This document shows, piece after piece, positions 1 to 9,266 of a DNA stretch of 64,000 bases. The translations under genes and the position numbers were made by a program. The notes beneath the pieces were generated by a model. The model had not been told where the DNA came from, made no database searches, and was given only the letters and a program-made list of their open reading frames with translations. Position 1 is the stretch's first letter; each line of letters starts with the position of its first letter. This stretch comes from Prochlorococcus sp. AG-347-I21 (GTDB lineage Bacteria > Cyanobacteriota > Cyanobacteriia > PCC-6307 > Cyanobiaceae), in assembly GCA_003279055.1 (NCBI GenBank), contig QCBP01000001.1, positions 186,001-250,000 of the forward strand, in the 5' to 3' direction.

Positions 1-1
1 T

Positions 2-1135
2 TTAATTTACTTCTTTTAAAGTATCTGAATAATAATTTTGTAGTTGTAAAGTTGCTTGATTCCAATCCCATTTTTCTGCTTCGTTTCTTGCCTCTTTCCT
101 CATAACTTCTCTTTTACCTTCATCTTCTAGAATTTTTTTTGTAGCTTTAATCAAACTTTGTTTCCCATTATCTTTTTCATCAGGATCATATAAACAACCA
201 TTAATACCATCGCTAATTATATCTGGAATTCCTCCCTTGTTTGCTCCGATAACTGGACATCCTGCAGCCATTGCTTCTAGTAAAACCAATCCAAGTGTTT
301 CTGTACTAGATGGAAATAAAAATATATCTCCTGAGGCATAGGCGCTAGCAAGTTCATCGCCAGATAGATATCCTATGAAATTAGTTTTGGTATTTTCGAA
401 GATTTTTTCAAGCTGGTTTCTATATGGTCCGTCACCTACAAGAGCTAAGCAAGCATTAGGGATACTTTCTAAGACTGGTTTAATTCTTTCAATTTGTTTT
501 TCTGCTGATAATCTTCCAACATAAATCAATAAATAATTAGCGTTTTTATATTTACCAAATAATTTTTCTCTCATTTTCTCACTTCTCAAATCTGGTCGGA
601 AACTGACAGTATCTACTCCTCTTTGCCATAGAGCAGTTCTTTGAATACCTTTATCTTTTAATTCATTGACCATAGCGGTGGAAGTACATAAATTTAATAA
701 CGCTTGATTATGAGCTGCTTTAAGTAATTCCCACAAAAGTGGCTCTAACATACCCATACCGTAATGTTCTAGATATTTTGGAAGATGAGTATGGTAGCTA
801 GCAATTAAAGGAATATTATTAGTTTTCGCCAACCATATGCCACCTAAGCCAAGTACAGCTGGATTAACAACATGTATCAAATCTGGATTAAATTTTTCTA
901 ACTTATCTGAGACTGCAGGACCTGGTAAACCAAGCTTCAATTCTGGGTATAAGGGTAATGGCATTGCAGCAACTCCAACTACAGTTGCTCCCATATATGA
1001 TTCTGGACACCCTTCTGGACAAAAAATTATAACTTCATCACCATTTTTTATTAAAAATTCAATTGTTTTAGTCAGTCTTGTGACTATGCCGTCAACTTTA
1101 GGTAAAAAAGTTTCAGTAAACAATGCAATTTTCAC
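2..1135 (-). CDS. sqdX: Sulfoquinovosyldiacylglycerol synthase (SQDG synthase)
   Basis: GT4-type glycosyltransferase of 377 aa that moves sulfoquinovose from UDP-sulfoquinovose to diacylglycerol, the last step of sulfolipid synthesis at the membrane. The N-terminal Rossmann half starts with TETFLPKVDG (res. 7-16), followed by the YVGRLSAEKQ block (205-214) and the nucleotide-sugar E-x7-E motif at E279/E287 ahead of AAGCPVIG. Length matches cyanobacterial SqdX. The ATG start lies 27 bp downstream of the sqdB stop, so the two are almost certainly co-transcribed. The stop is at the window edge (2-4) and the gene is complete. The pairing with sqdB separates it from generic GT4 mannosyltransferases. 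Confidence 0.93.
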   Translation of the reverse strand: MKIALFTETFLPKVDGIVTRLTKTIEFLIKNGDEVIIFCPEGCPESYMGATVVGVAAMPLPLYPELKLGLPGPAVSDKLEKFNPDLIHVVNPAVLGLGGIWLAKTNNIPLIASYHTHLPKYLEHYGMGMLEPLLWELLKAAHNQALLNLCTSTAMVNELKDKGIQRTALWQRGVDTVSFRPDLRSEKMREKLFGKYKNANYLLIYVGRLSAEKQIERIKPVLESIPNACLALVGDGPYRNQLEKIFENTKTNFIGYLSGDELASAYASGDIFLFPSSTETLGLVLLEAMAAGCPVIGANKGGIPDIISDGINGCLYDPDEKDNGKQSLIKATKKILEDEGKREVMRKEARNEAEKWDWNQATLQLQNYYSDTLKEVN

Positions 1136-1162
1136 TTTCTTAAGGTAATTATTTCAGGAAAT

Positions 1163-2356
1163 TTAATTAGTCTTTATAGCCTCAGCTTGTTTTTTAGTCC
1201 AGGACGAAACACAAGGTATGCGATTAAGATCACATCTATTGGAGTATTTTTTAGCAACTTCAACAACTTCTTCTAATAAGCCATTATCAAGAGTAGTTGG
1301 GTTTAAACCTAATTCTATAAAGCATTTATTATCAACAATTAGATCATTTTCTACCGCTTCATTTCTTGGATTTGGTAAATAATTGATATCAGCTCCAGTT
1401 AGAGAAGCAACTTTTTTAGCTAGTTCTCCAACTTGATGACTCTCAGTCATTTGATTAAAGATTTTGACTCTTTCTCCAGATTTTGGAGGATTTTCAAGAG
1501 CAAGTTGTACGCATTTTACAGAGTCTTTTATATGTATAAATGCTCTTGTTTGCCCTCCTGTCCCATGAACACTTAATGGATATCCAATTGCAGCTTGCAT
1601 TAGAAATCTGTTTAAAACAGTTCCATAATCTCCATCATAGTCAAATCGGTTTGTCAATCTAGGATCTTTTAAAGTTGCTTCTGTATTTGTTCCCCAAACA
1701 ATGCCTTGATGTAGATCAGTGATCCTTACAAGATCATTTTTGTTGTAGTAGAGAAATAATAATTGATCTAAAGTTTTAGTCATATGGTAAACACTACCTG
1801 GGCTTGCAGGGTGTAATATTTCTTCTTCAAAACGGCTTCCATCAGGTTGTGGAACTTCAACTTTTAGATAACCTTCTGGAATTGTTGCACCTCTATGTGA
1901 TCCATATCCGTAGACTCCCATTGTTCCTAAATGAACAACATGAATATCTAAATTACTCTCTACTATCGCAGCAAGTAGGTTGTGGGTGCCATTAACGTTA
2001 TTATCTACTGTGTATCTTTTGGTAAAACTCGATTTCATCGAGTATGGTGCTGCTCTTTGTTCTGCAAAATGGATCACCGAATCTGGTTTTTCATCAATGA
2101 GCAAATTGAGTAATTTTTGATATTGCTTAGAGATATCCATGTTAAGAAATCTCATAGGCTTGCCTCCAGTCTCTTCCCATGCAGAAAGTCTTTCTGTTAT
2201 GGAAGAAATTGGAGTTAAAGATTCTACCTCTAGATCAATATCAATTTTTCTACGACTTAAATTGTCGACAATAATTACATCATGATTTTGCTCTGCTAAA
2301 TTCACCGCACAAGGCCAACCGCAAAAACCATCTCCACCTAGAACAATAACTTTCAC
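1163..2356 (-). CDS. sqdB: UDP-sulfoquinovose synthase
   Basis: Extended short-chain dehydrogenase of 397 aa that makes UDP-sulfoquinovose from UDP-glucose and sulfite. The NAD-binding glycine motif reads GGDGFCGWP (res. 7-15), typical of SQD1/SqdB. The catalytic residues known for the plant enzyme are visible: T145 in HLGTMGVYG, and Y190-x3-K194 in VYHMTK. It is the first gene of a minus-strand pair with sqdX. In low-phosphate oceans picocyanobacteria are known to use sulfolipid in place of phospholipid. The 170 bp upstream separate it from thiG and hold nothing I recognise. Confidence 0.96.
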   Translation of the reverse strand: MKVIVLGGDGFCGWPCAVNLAEQNHDVIIVDNLSRRKIDIDLEVESLTPISSITERLSAWEETGGKPMRFLNMDISKQYQKLLNLLIDEKPDSVIHFAEQRAAPYSMKSSFTKRYTVDNNVNGTHNLLAAIVESNLDIHVVHLGTMGVYGYGSHRGATIPEGYLKVEVPQPDGSRFEEEILHPASPGSVYHMTKTLDQLLFLYYNKNDLVRITDLHQGIVWGTNTEATLKDPRLTNRFDYDGDYGTVLNRFLMQAAIGYPLSVHGTGGQTRAFIHIKDSVKCVQLALENPPKSGERVKIFNQMTESHQVGELAKKVASLTGADINYLPNPRNEAVENDLIVDNKCFIELGLNPTTLDNGLLEEVVEVAKKYSNRCDLNRIPCVSSWTKKQAEAIKTN

Positions 2357-2526
2357 TCAGAACTCCAGAATTAAAAGATTCATAATATATTTATTAAATT
2401 ACTACAGCGTGCTTCCACTTTGCGAAAAATCATTGTAAATAGTTTCAAATCTTCTTTCTTAATACGATAAATAAAAGCATATAGTAAATTTTTACTTTCT
2501 TTTTAAACTTTTCTCAATTTAGAAAA

Positions 2527-3321
2527 TTAGATAGATATATTTTTTTCCGGCGAACTTGCTACTGCAAAGTCTTGTTTTTTAATTCTTCCTGCCAGAAAAG
2601 CTTGCCTGCCAGCTTTAACACTATAATTTATCGCTTGAGCCATTAAAGGAGGATTTGCAGCTTGTGCTATTGCACTATTGATTAAGACACCATCAGCTCC
2701 AATTTCCATAGCTTGAGAAGCTTCACTAGGCACCCCAATTCCTGCGTCAATTATTACTGGCACTTTTGCATTCTCAATAATAATCCTTATATTTGATAAA
2801 TTTAACAAACCTTGCCCGGAGCCTATGGGAGATCCCAATGGCATTACAGTTGCACAACCTATTTCTTCTAGTCTTTTTGCAAGAATAGGATCTGCATTGA
2901 TATAAGGTAGTACAGCGAAACCCTTTTTTATTAAAATTTCGGCTGCTTTAAGAGTTTCTATGGGATCTGGTAGCAAATACTTTTTGTCAGGAATAACTTC
3001 TAACTTCACAAAATTATTTTCTTCTTGACCAGATAATTTTGCAAGTTCTCTACCTAAAATTGCTATTCTGACTGCCTCATCGGAATTAACACAGCCAGCT
3101 GTATTAGGAAGCATCCAGTATTTTTCCCAGTTGATCTTTTCGAGTAAATTTTCTCCGGTCTGATCATTTTTAATTCTTCTAACAGCGACGGTTATAATTT
3201 CCGTTTCAGAATTTGACAAACTTTCCACCATATCTTGAGTAGATTTGTATTTCCCAGTACCAACCATTAATCTACTGGAAAATTGTTTTCCACCAATTAG
3301 TAAAGAAGAATAATTTTCCAT
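2527..3321 (-). CDS. thiG: Thiazole synthase ThiG
   Basis: TIM-barrel enzyme (264 aa) that builds the thiazole phosphate of thiamine from deoxyxylulose 5-phosphate, dehydroglycine or iminoglycine, and the ThiS thiocarboxylate. The family N-terminal block RLMVGTGKY is at res. 17-25 and the Schiff-base lysine is probably K106 in VKLEVIPD; the phosphate-binding GIGVPSEA region is near the C-terminus. It starts 2 bp after the stop of the TPR gene, so it is translated within the rpmI-rplT-TPR unit. I see no TPP riboswitch here, unlike thiC at 55.3 kb. The product ends at about the usual length, without a fused ThiO or ThiS domain. Confidence 0.95.
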   Translation of the reverse strand: MENYSSLLIGGKQFSSRLMVGTGKYKSTQDMVESLSNSETEIITVAVRRIKNDQTGENLLEKINWEKYWMLPNTAGCVNSDEAVRIAILGRELAKLSGQEENNFVKLEVIPDKKYLLPDPIETLKAAEILIKKGFAVLPYINADPILAKRLEEIGCATVMPLGSPIGSGQGLLNLSNIRIIIENAKVPVIIDAGIGVPSEASQAMEIGADGVLINSAIAQAANPPLMAQAINYSVKAGRQAFLAGRIKKQDFAVASSPEKNISI

Positions 3322-3323
3322 AT

Positions 3324-3881
3324 TTAGAATCCCTTATCTTTAATACCTTTATAAGGTTCATAATTGTTTCTTTTTTCTAACTCCTTACTTTTTTTAATTG
3401 CTGTTTTGTTTTTTGGATCTATCACCAAAACCTTTTGATAAGTTTCATATGCCAAGTCGTATTCAAGTAAACGCTGTTGTGCTGATGCGAGGTTATTTAG
3501 GGCTATAGGATATTCTGGAAGTGATTTTATTGCAGATTTATAGTGTTTAATTGCTTTCTTAAATTCATTTTGAGCAGCATAAGAAAATCCTAAAGCATTA
3601 TTTATTATCGCTTTGGCTTCATCAGGTTCATTGTCATAATTTTCAATTGCTTTTAAAAAAGTTTTAGTAGCTTCAGAATATAATCTTTTTTTTATCTGAA
3701 TAGACCCAAATTCATATAATTCTGTAGCTTGAGTGAGAGAATCTAAACCTTTCTGCTCGAATTTTACTAAATTTAATTCTTCACTTCTTGTTTTTAGAAA
3801 TTGCCTGAATACAAAAATAGAAATTATTATTAATACAACAAAAAGAATAATTAAATAAGATTGAAAGGAAGATATTTCCAT
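3324..3881 (-). CDS. Membrane-anchored TPR protein
   Basis: Protein of 185 aa with one N-terminal hydrophobic segment (about res. 8-26) followed by three to four tetratricopeptide repeats (about 50-170), recognisable by the A-x3-Y-x4-A helices and by P-x-N/P-x-Y repeat ends such as [15 protein letters not shown]. It is probably tethered to the membrane with the TPR domain as an interaction platform; no catalytic motif is seen. It lies between rplT (37 bp upstream) and thiG (2 bp downstream). Partner and function are unknown. The position is compatible with a role in membrane-associated assembly, but that is inference. Confidence 0.8.
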   Translation of the reverse strand: MEISSFQSYLIILFVVLIIISIFVFRQFLKTRSEELNLVKFEQKGLDSLTQATELYEFGSIQIKKRLYSEATKTFLKAIENYDNEPDEAKAIINNALGFSYAAQNEFKKAIKHYKSAIKSLPEYPIALNNLASAQQRLLEYDLAYETYQKVLVIDPKNKTAIKKSKELEKRNNYEPYKGIKDKGF

Positions 3882-3918
3882 TATTTATAATTACCTTTCT
3901 AGATTATATTCTTTTTTT

Positions 3919-4266
3919 CTACTTACTAACGGAAGAAACAATTTTTTCAAAACACTTTGGATCGTTTAAGGCTAATTGAGCAAGCATTTTTCTGTTGATG
4001 ATAATTTCTGCATTTTTCATCCCATTTATTAACTTGCTATAGTTTGTTCCATTTATCCTCGCAGATGCGTTAATTCTAGAGATCCAAAGTCTTCTAAAAT
4101 CTCTTTTTCTTCTTCTTCTATCCCTATAAGCATTACAAAGAGCTTTCATCACTCTTTGGTTTGCGGTTCTGAAAAGATTTTTGTTGCCGCCTCTAAAACC
4201 TTTTGCAAGATTTAAGATTTTGTTTCTTCTTTTTCTGGCTATGTTGCCTCTTTTTACCCGTGCCAT
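3919..4266 (-). CDS. rplT: 50S ribosomal protein L20
   Basis: Basic 115-aa protein with the L20 N-terminal extension ([14 protein letters not shown]) and the conserved [16 protein letters not shown] block (res. 47-62). It binds 23S rRNA early in large-subunit assembly. Length is normal for L20. It follows rpmI by 28 bp, the usual gene order, but infC, commonly the first gene of this operon, is 30 kb away. In other bacteria L20 represses its own operon through an mRNA structure; I do not see an obvious equivalent in the short leader. Confidence 0.98.
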   Translation of the reverse strand: MARVKRGNIARKRRNKILNLAKGFRGGNKNLFRTANQRVMKALCNAYRDRRRRKRDFRRLWISRINASARINGTNYSKLINGMKNAEIIINRKMLAQLALNDPKCFEKIVSSVSK

Positions 4267-4294
4267 GAATATCTAATAAAAATTGGTTAAAGAT

Positions 4295-4492
4295 TTATGC
4301 GTATGGAATCATTAATTTTACATTATCAGCATCTCTTTCATCAACTACAGCTTTTGTTGATAGATGTCTTTTTAATTTTGAGCTTTTATGATCAAGTAAA
4401 TGATTATGGAAAGCTCTTCTTCTCATGAATTTACCCGTCGCAGTAGCTTTAAATCTTTTGGCAGCTGATTTACGAGTTTTTAGTTTAGACAT
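4295..4492 (-). CDS. rpmI: 50S ribosomal protein L35
   Basis: Basic 65-aa protein of the L35 family. The typical start [15 protein letters not shown], the [12 protein letters not shown] core (res. 23-34) and the C-terminal basic patch are all present. It is the first gene of the minus-strand cluster rpmI-rplT-TPR-thiG. The 91-bp gap to the divergent SpoIID-domain gene must hold both promoters. Nothing unusual in length. Confidence 0.97.
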   Translation of the reverse strand: MSKLKTRKSAAKRFKATATGKFMRRRAFHNHLLDHKSSKLKRHLSTKAVVDERDADNVKLMIPYA

Positions 4493-4583
4493 TTAAGTCA
4501 AATGTGTTTAATTAGGATAATCTAAACCTTTATACGCATTGGTGCAAATTAAAGTTTTTAATTGATAAGGAAAGTTCTAATTT

Positions 4584-6137
4584 ATGAAACTTAAATTTGC
4601 CTTTTTAAACTTATTTTTAAGCTGTATTTCTCTTTTAGTAATAAACACTAAATTTATTTCAAATGCAAAAGGAGAAGAATTGCTAAAGGTTGAACTCCAT
4701 AATGAAATTAAAAAAGGAAAATTTTTAATTGGTTTAAAGCAATATTTAGGCGGGGAGAATGATAGTTTTTCGGAGAAAAAGAATATAAACTTTACAACTA
4801 ATAAAGGTTTTTTAAACTTGATATCGTCCAACGGTATTAAACATAAATCAAAACAGATAAATATTACTTGGGCGGATATTCCCGTCAAAAATCCAAAAAC
4901 AATTGAAAGAATTGTTTTTGGTCCTTTTGCTAGCTATGAATCGGCAAAAAAACAATCAGAGAAACTAAGAGATAAAGGATTTGAGACGACTGTTGCCTAC
5001 CCTAAAAATTGGGAAGTATGGATTCCATTGCAAGATGATCTGCCAGAGTTTGAATTCAAAAATAAGATTTTCAGGAAAATAAAAAATTTTCAAATTACTC
5101 CTGTTCTAAGAAATGACTCCAGTGGTATGGAACTTGAAGGTCCTATATATATTTATTCTGAAGAGAAAATAAAAATAAATGGTGTCAATTTTGGCAAATA
5201 TTTTTATTTAATAAAGGATTTATATGGAACTTGGACCTTAGTTCAAAAAATTGAATTTGATGACTATTTGGCAGGTGTTTTGCCATATGAAATTGGACCG
5301 AATTCTCCTTTAGAAGCACTCAAGGCCCAAGCAGTTATTGCAAGAACTTGGGGCATATTTAATTCTGATAGATTTAATATGGATAAATATCATTTATGTA
5401 TAAGCACACAATGCCAAGTTTATAAGCCTTCTGAAATTTCATATAAAAACGTACAAAAAGCCATAGAAGAAACTTCAAATTTAATTCTCACTCATGAAAA
5501 TCAACCAATAAATGCTTTTTACCATGGTTCTAATGGTGGAGTATCTGCTACTGCAGACGAGTCTTGGCAAATTCAAGATTATTCTTATTTCAATTCAATT
5601 ATTGATGGTTCTAAATCATTAAACAAAATTTTTAAACTTCCAATTACAAATGAATCTTATTTAAATAATTTTTTAGATTTTGATAAAGAACAGTTTTATG
5701 GGAGTAATCATTCTCTTTTTCGATGGAATAAGAAAATTTCTAATCTTGAAATTAAAGAAAAGTTAATTAAAAACAAACTTATAAATATTGATGCAGATGT
5801 TTTGGATTTAAATTCTATTGAACGTGGGTCTAGTGGCAGAGTGACAAAATTGGAAATACAAACGGACAAGGGTAATAAATCTATTGTTCTTGTTAAAGAT
5901 GATATTCGACGGGTATTAAATTTTATACCTAGTAATTTGTTTACTATTAATAAATTAAATGATGATTTATGGCTTTTGAGAGGAGGAGGCTTCGGTCATG
6001 GTGTAGGTTTATCTCAGTCAGGAGCAATTGAAATGGCTAAATTAGGATTCTCTTATGAACAAATATTGAATCATTACTATCGAAATGCAAAACTAAAAAA
6101 ATTTGAGATATTGTCTCAACGGAAGTTAAGTAATTAA
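4584..6137 (+). CDS. SpoIID/LytB-domain protein with SPOR-like segment (exported)
   Basis: Protein of 517 aa. An N-terminal hydrophobic stretch (res. 5-22) looks like a signal peptide or anchor. Residues 109-147 (FGPFASYESAKKQ...) resemble a SPOR fold, the kind that binds denuded glycan. From about res. 226 the SpoIID/LytB domain reads DYLAGVLPYEIGPNSPLEA, with the likely catalytic glutamate E236 of the lytic-transglycosylase family, and it ends with GGGFGHGVGLSQSGA. The family cleaves stem-less peptidoglycan during sporulation in Firmicutes; here it is probably an envelope remodelling enzyme. The GT2 gene starts 12 bp downstream. Domain assignment is firm for SpoIID and tentative for SPOR. 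Confidence 0.85.
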   Translation: MKLKFAFLNLFLSCISLLVINTKFISNAKGEELLKVELHNEIKKGKFLIGLKQYLGGENDSFSEKKNINFTTNKGFLNLISSNGIKHKSKQINITWADIPVKNPKTIERIVFGPFASYESAKKQSEKLRDKGFETTVAYPKNWEVWIPLQDDLPEFEFKNKIFRKIKNFQITPVLRNDSSGMELEGPIYIYSEEKIKINGVNFGKYFYLIKDLYGTWTLVQKIEFDDYLAGVLPYEIGPNSPLEALKAQAVIARTWGIFNSDRFNMDKYHLCISTQCQVYKPSEISYKNVQKAIEETSNLILTHENQPINAFYHGSNGGVSATADESWQIQDYSYFNSIIDGSKSLNKIFKLPITNESYLNNFLDFDKEQFYGSNHSLFRWNKKISNLEIKEKLIKNKLINIDADVLDLNSIERGSSGRVTKLEIQTDKGNKSIVLVKDDIRRVLNFIPSNLFTINKLNDDLWLLRGGGFGHGVGLSQSGAIEMAKLGFSYEQILNHYYRNAKLKKFEILSQRKLSN

Positions 6138-6149
6138 CAATTTACTTTT

Positions 6150-7451
6150 ATGAGTAAGGGTTTTTATAAAAATCGAAGATTGAAGTCGTTTATATTTCTT
6201 AGTGCTTGTTTTTTAGTAGCTTTTATTCCTCATGCTACCAATATCGAAAATTTCTTTTACATAATATTGACTCTTTCTTTTGTGATTGTTTTTTACGGTT
6301 TAATAGTTATTTCTAGAAATTTCAAAAGGAACAACGTTTTAAATACTGTAAGCAGAAGAATTAGCAATAAAGAGTTACCTGTGCTTGATATTTTAGTCGC
6401 AGCAAGAGATGAAGAGAATGTCATATCAAGATTAGTTGAAAGATTATTTAGTTTAGATTATCCAACAAATAAATTAAATATTTACATAATCGATGATGGT
6501 AGTTCTGATAAGACGCCTTTAATTTTAGATCGATTATCTAGACAATATGAAAAGCTAAAAGTCATAAGTCGTTCTCCAAATGCAGGAGGAGGAAAGTCAG
6601 GAGCTTTGAATTATGCCTTGAAATTTACCCATGGTGAATGGTTATTAGTTTTGGATGCTGATGCTGAATTAAAACAAGATTCTTTGATAAGGTTATTTAG
6701 TTTTGTAGAAGATGGTGATTGGTCTGCAGTTCAACTAAGAAAATCAGTAACAAATGTAAGTAAGAATTTTTTAACTTCCTGTCAGTCAATGGAGATGGCT
6801 ATGGATGCAATCTTTCAATATGGACGATTATCAGTTGCTGGAGTTTCCGAATTAAGGGGAAATGGTCAATTAATTAAGAAAGAAACATTATTAGCATGTG
6901 GTTCTTTTAATGAAGATACAGTTACAGATGATCTTGATTTGAGTTTAAGATTATTATTATCAAAATCTAGAATTGGAATCTTATGGGATCCTCCAGTCAT
7001 GGAGGAGGCAGTTGAGAATTTGAATGCTTTATTAGCGCAAAGGCAAAGATGGGCAGAGGGTGGTTTGCAAAGATTCTTCGATTATGGAGATCAATTATTT
7101 ACTAATAAAATTGATTATTTGCAGAAATTTGATTTAACTTACTTTTTCATCTTGCAATATGCATTACCAATCATTTCTATTTTTGATTTAGTTTTCAGTA
7201 TTGCTTTTTTAGGTTCACCAATTTACTGGCCTATTTCATTTACAGCTTTTATGTTATCTGGAATTGCTTTTTGGTACGGTTCTTCTTGTAAAAGTGAAGT
7301 ACCTGTATTGCAAAAAAGCAATTTTTTGATGGTATTTGTATCGGTTTTTTATTTATCACATTGGTTTTTAGTAATCCCTTGGGTAACTATAAAGATGTCT
7401 ATTTTTCCCAAAAAGATACTCTGGCGAAAGACTCTTCATACTGGAGTTTAA
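6150..7451 (+). CDS. Membrane GT2 glycosyltransferase, candidate monoglucosyldiacylglycerol synthase
   Basis: Family-2 glycosyltransferase of 433 aa. It has two N-terminal membrane segments (about res. 12-30 and 34-55), a cytoplasmic catalytic domain with IIDDGSSD (113-120), DAD (169-171), TDD (259-261) and QRQRW (297-301), then two or three C-terminal membrane segments (about 330-415). The D,D,D,QxxRW set is shared by processive synthases and by the cyanobacterial glucolipid synthase family of Synechocystis sll1377, which has a similar size and layout. I favour that glycolipid role because cyanobacteria need this enzyme for galactolipids, but sequence motifs alone do not exclude a polysaccharide synthase. 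Convergent with dnaX, 1 bp apart. Confidence 0.8.
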   Translation: MSKGFYKNRRLKSFIFLSACFLVAFIPHATNIENFFYIILTLSFVIVFYGLIVISRNFKRNNVLNTVSRRISNKELPVLDILVAARDEENVISRLVERLFSLDYPTNKLNIYIIDDGSSDKTPLILDRLSRQYEKLKVISRSPNAGGGKSGALNYALKFTHGEWLLVLDADAELKQDSLIRLFSFVEDGDWSAVQLRKSVTNVSKNFLTSCQSMEMAMDAIFQYGRLSVAGVSELRGNGQLIKKETLLACGSFNEDTVTDDLDLSLRLLLSKSRIGILWDPPVMEEAVENLNALLAQRQRWAEGGLQRFFDYGDQLFTNKIDYLQKFDLTYFFILQYALPIISIFDLVFSIAFLGSPIYWPISFTAFMLSGIAFWYGSSCKSEVPVLQKSNFLMVFVSVFYLSHWFLVIPWVTIKMSIFPKKILWRKTLHTGV

Positions 7452-7452
7452 T

Positions 7453-9210
7453 CTATTCATCAAGGTCTATAATTTCTCCATTAAAAAAATTTGCTAAGTT
7501 TTTTGAACTATCATCATAAGTTTCCTCGTTAGATATTTTTGTTGACGAATTAGTTTTTGGTTCTATTTTTTTTATTGGTTGGAAATTTTTTACTTCATTT
7601 TGGGTTATTTCTGGAGTGTTTGTTGGGTTACTTTTATTTAATTGTTTGGTTGAAAAATTAAGTATTATTCCATCTCCAAATATCTTTTTTACAGTATTTT
7701 CAATTATAACTTTTCTGCTTTTTATCATACTTTCCCAGTTTGGAGATAATGCAATTGTAATTTTCTCAGAATCAAAACTTTCAAGTTCGGCTTGTTGTGA
7801 AAGTAACATTCTTGTTGATGGTAACTCTACTTTAGAAAGAATTAATTCCCATGTATCTTTTAAATTTGATCTAGGATTATTTTGGTTACTTTCAAAAATA
7901 TTTTCAATACTTTCTTTTTCAAGAACTTCTAATTTTTCTAATTTTTCGTCTTTTTTTCCGATCAATTCCTTGTGATTTAACTCTTCTTGGATACTTGATT
8001 TTGGAAGCTCATCTGAAATATTTTCTTTATTAATTGAAATATGTTTTCTACTTTCATGCTTCTCCTCAGTCGTATTATTTTTACTTTCTTGTTTATTTTC
8101 AAAACTATTTATCTCTTGACTATCCAGAAGACCAGTTAAATGTATTTCAAACCAAAGCCTTGGATTATCACTTGTTTTGATTTGATATTCAATATTTCTC
8201 AGATTATTATGCCAATTAATTATTGTTGATTTATTTATCTTTTTGGAGATTGCATCCAATTCATCTTGAAATTCATCAGACGTATAATAAAGATCTGAAT
8301 ATTTACTATTAGCAGTGTGTAATAGTAGATCTCTTGTTATATTCAACAACCCGATAATTATTTGATGGGGTTCGTTGCCAGCATCATATAATTTGTTGCA
8401 GGTGATAATTAATGACTCAGGATTATTCTCAACCAATGATTTAATCAGAGTTGTTAATTCTATTTCTGATACTTCTCCCAGCAGGTTTTGGATATTATTA
8501 ATTGTTATACCTTCTGGTAAAAGGTGTAGTTGTTCAAGGAGACTTTGTGCATCTCTCATACCTCCATTAGATCTTTTTGCAATCATTTTTAACGCCTGAA
8601 CTTCATACTCAATGGATTCTTGTTCTGCTATTTCTGATAAATGTTGAAAAATATCAATAGGGCTTATTCTTCTAAAATCAAACTTTTGACATCTACTTTT
8701 TATTGTATTTAATACTCTCTCAGGATTTGTCGTCGCAAGGATAAATACAACTCTTGAGGGCGGTTCTTCAATAGTTTTTAGTAAAGCATTTGAAGCTGCC
8801 GTTGAAAGCATATGACATTCATCAATAACGTATACTTTCCATCTCGCTTGAGTAGGGGAAAATCTAGCTCTTTCTATAATTTCTCTTATATTGTCTACTC
8901 CTGTATTTGATGCTGCATCAATCTCGATAATATCTAGAGCATTCCCATCTGTAATTTGTCTACATAAGTCACATTTACAACAAGGATTTATCGTAGGTTG
9001 GTCAAATGCCTGACAGTTTAAAGATTTTGCAAATATTCTTGCACTTGATGTTTTTCCAGTACCTCTTGGACCATTAAAAAGATATGCAGGAGCAATTTTT
9101 TTTGTTAAAAGTGCTTGTTTGAGTGTAATAGATATAAATTTTTGCCCAATCAGTTCGTCTAGGTTGTTTGGTCTATATTTTTGATGAAAAGGCTTATGGA
9201 TATTTGGCAT
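7453..9210 (-). CDS. dnaX: DNA polymerase III gamma/tau subunit
   Basis: Clamp-loader ATPase, 585 aa. The AAA+ domain shows Walker A GPRGTGKT (res. 47-54), four zinc-ligand cysteines among C66/C77/C78/C80/C83, Walker B VIDECH (128-133) and the SRC arginine-finger motif (172-174). Domain III continues to about res. 370, followed by a charged low-complexity linker (about 370-450) and a C-terminal tau-like region. There is no intein, unlike some cyanobacterial dnaX genes. An A7 run at 7951-7957 (codons 418-420) could allow slippage to a short gamma-like form. Last gene of the tig-clpP-clpX-dnaX row, 56 bp after clpX. Confidence 0.96.
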   Translation of the reverse strand: MPNIHKPFHQKYRPNNLDELIGQKFISITLKQALLTKKIAPAYLFNGPRGTGKTSSARIFAKSLNCQAFDQPTINPCCKCDLCRQITDGNALDIIEIDAASNTGVDNIREIIERARFSPTQARWKVYVIDECHMLSTAASNALLKTIEEPPSRVVFILATTNPERVLNTIKSRCQKFDFRRISPIDIFQHLSEIAEQESIEYEVQALKMIAKRSNGGMRDAQSLLEQLHLLPEGITINNIQNLLGEVSEIELTTLIKSLVENNPESLIITCNKLYDAGNEPHQIIIGLLNITRDLLLHTANSKYSDLYYTSDEFQDELDAISKKINKSTIINWHNNLRNIEYQIKTSDNPRLWFEIHLTGLLDSQEINSFENKQESKNNTTEEKHESRKHISINKENISDELPKSSIQEELNHKELIGKKDEKLEKLEVLEKESIENIFESNQNNPRSNLKDTWELILSKVELPSTRMLLSQQAELESFDSEKITIALSPNWESMIKSRKVIIENTVKKIFGDGIILNFSTKQLNKSNPTNTPEITQNEVKNFQPIKKIEPKTNSSTKISNEETYDDSSKNLANFFNGEIIDLDE

Positions 9211-9266
9211 TTATTTTTCTTAATTAGAAAAATTTGGGATTAAAGTAAAAAATTAAACTCTAATTT

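Noticed and set aside
837-1148. Plus-strand 103-aa frame opposite sqdX
   Set aside because: No recognisable domain and fully inside a conserved gene; treated as a shadow.
7453-9210. Intein in dnaX
   Set aside because: Known in some cyanobacteria, but here the ATPase motifs follow each other without insertion.
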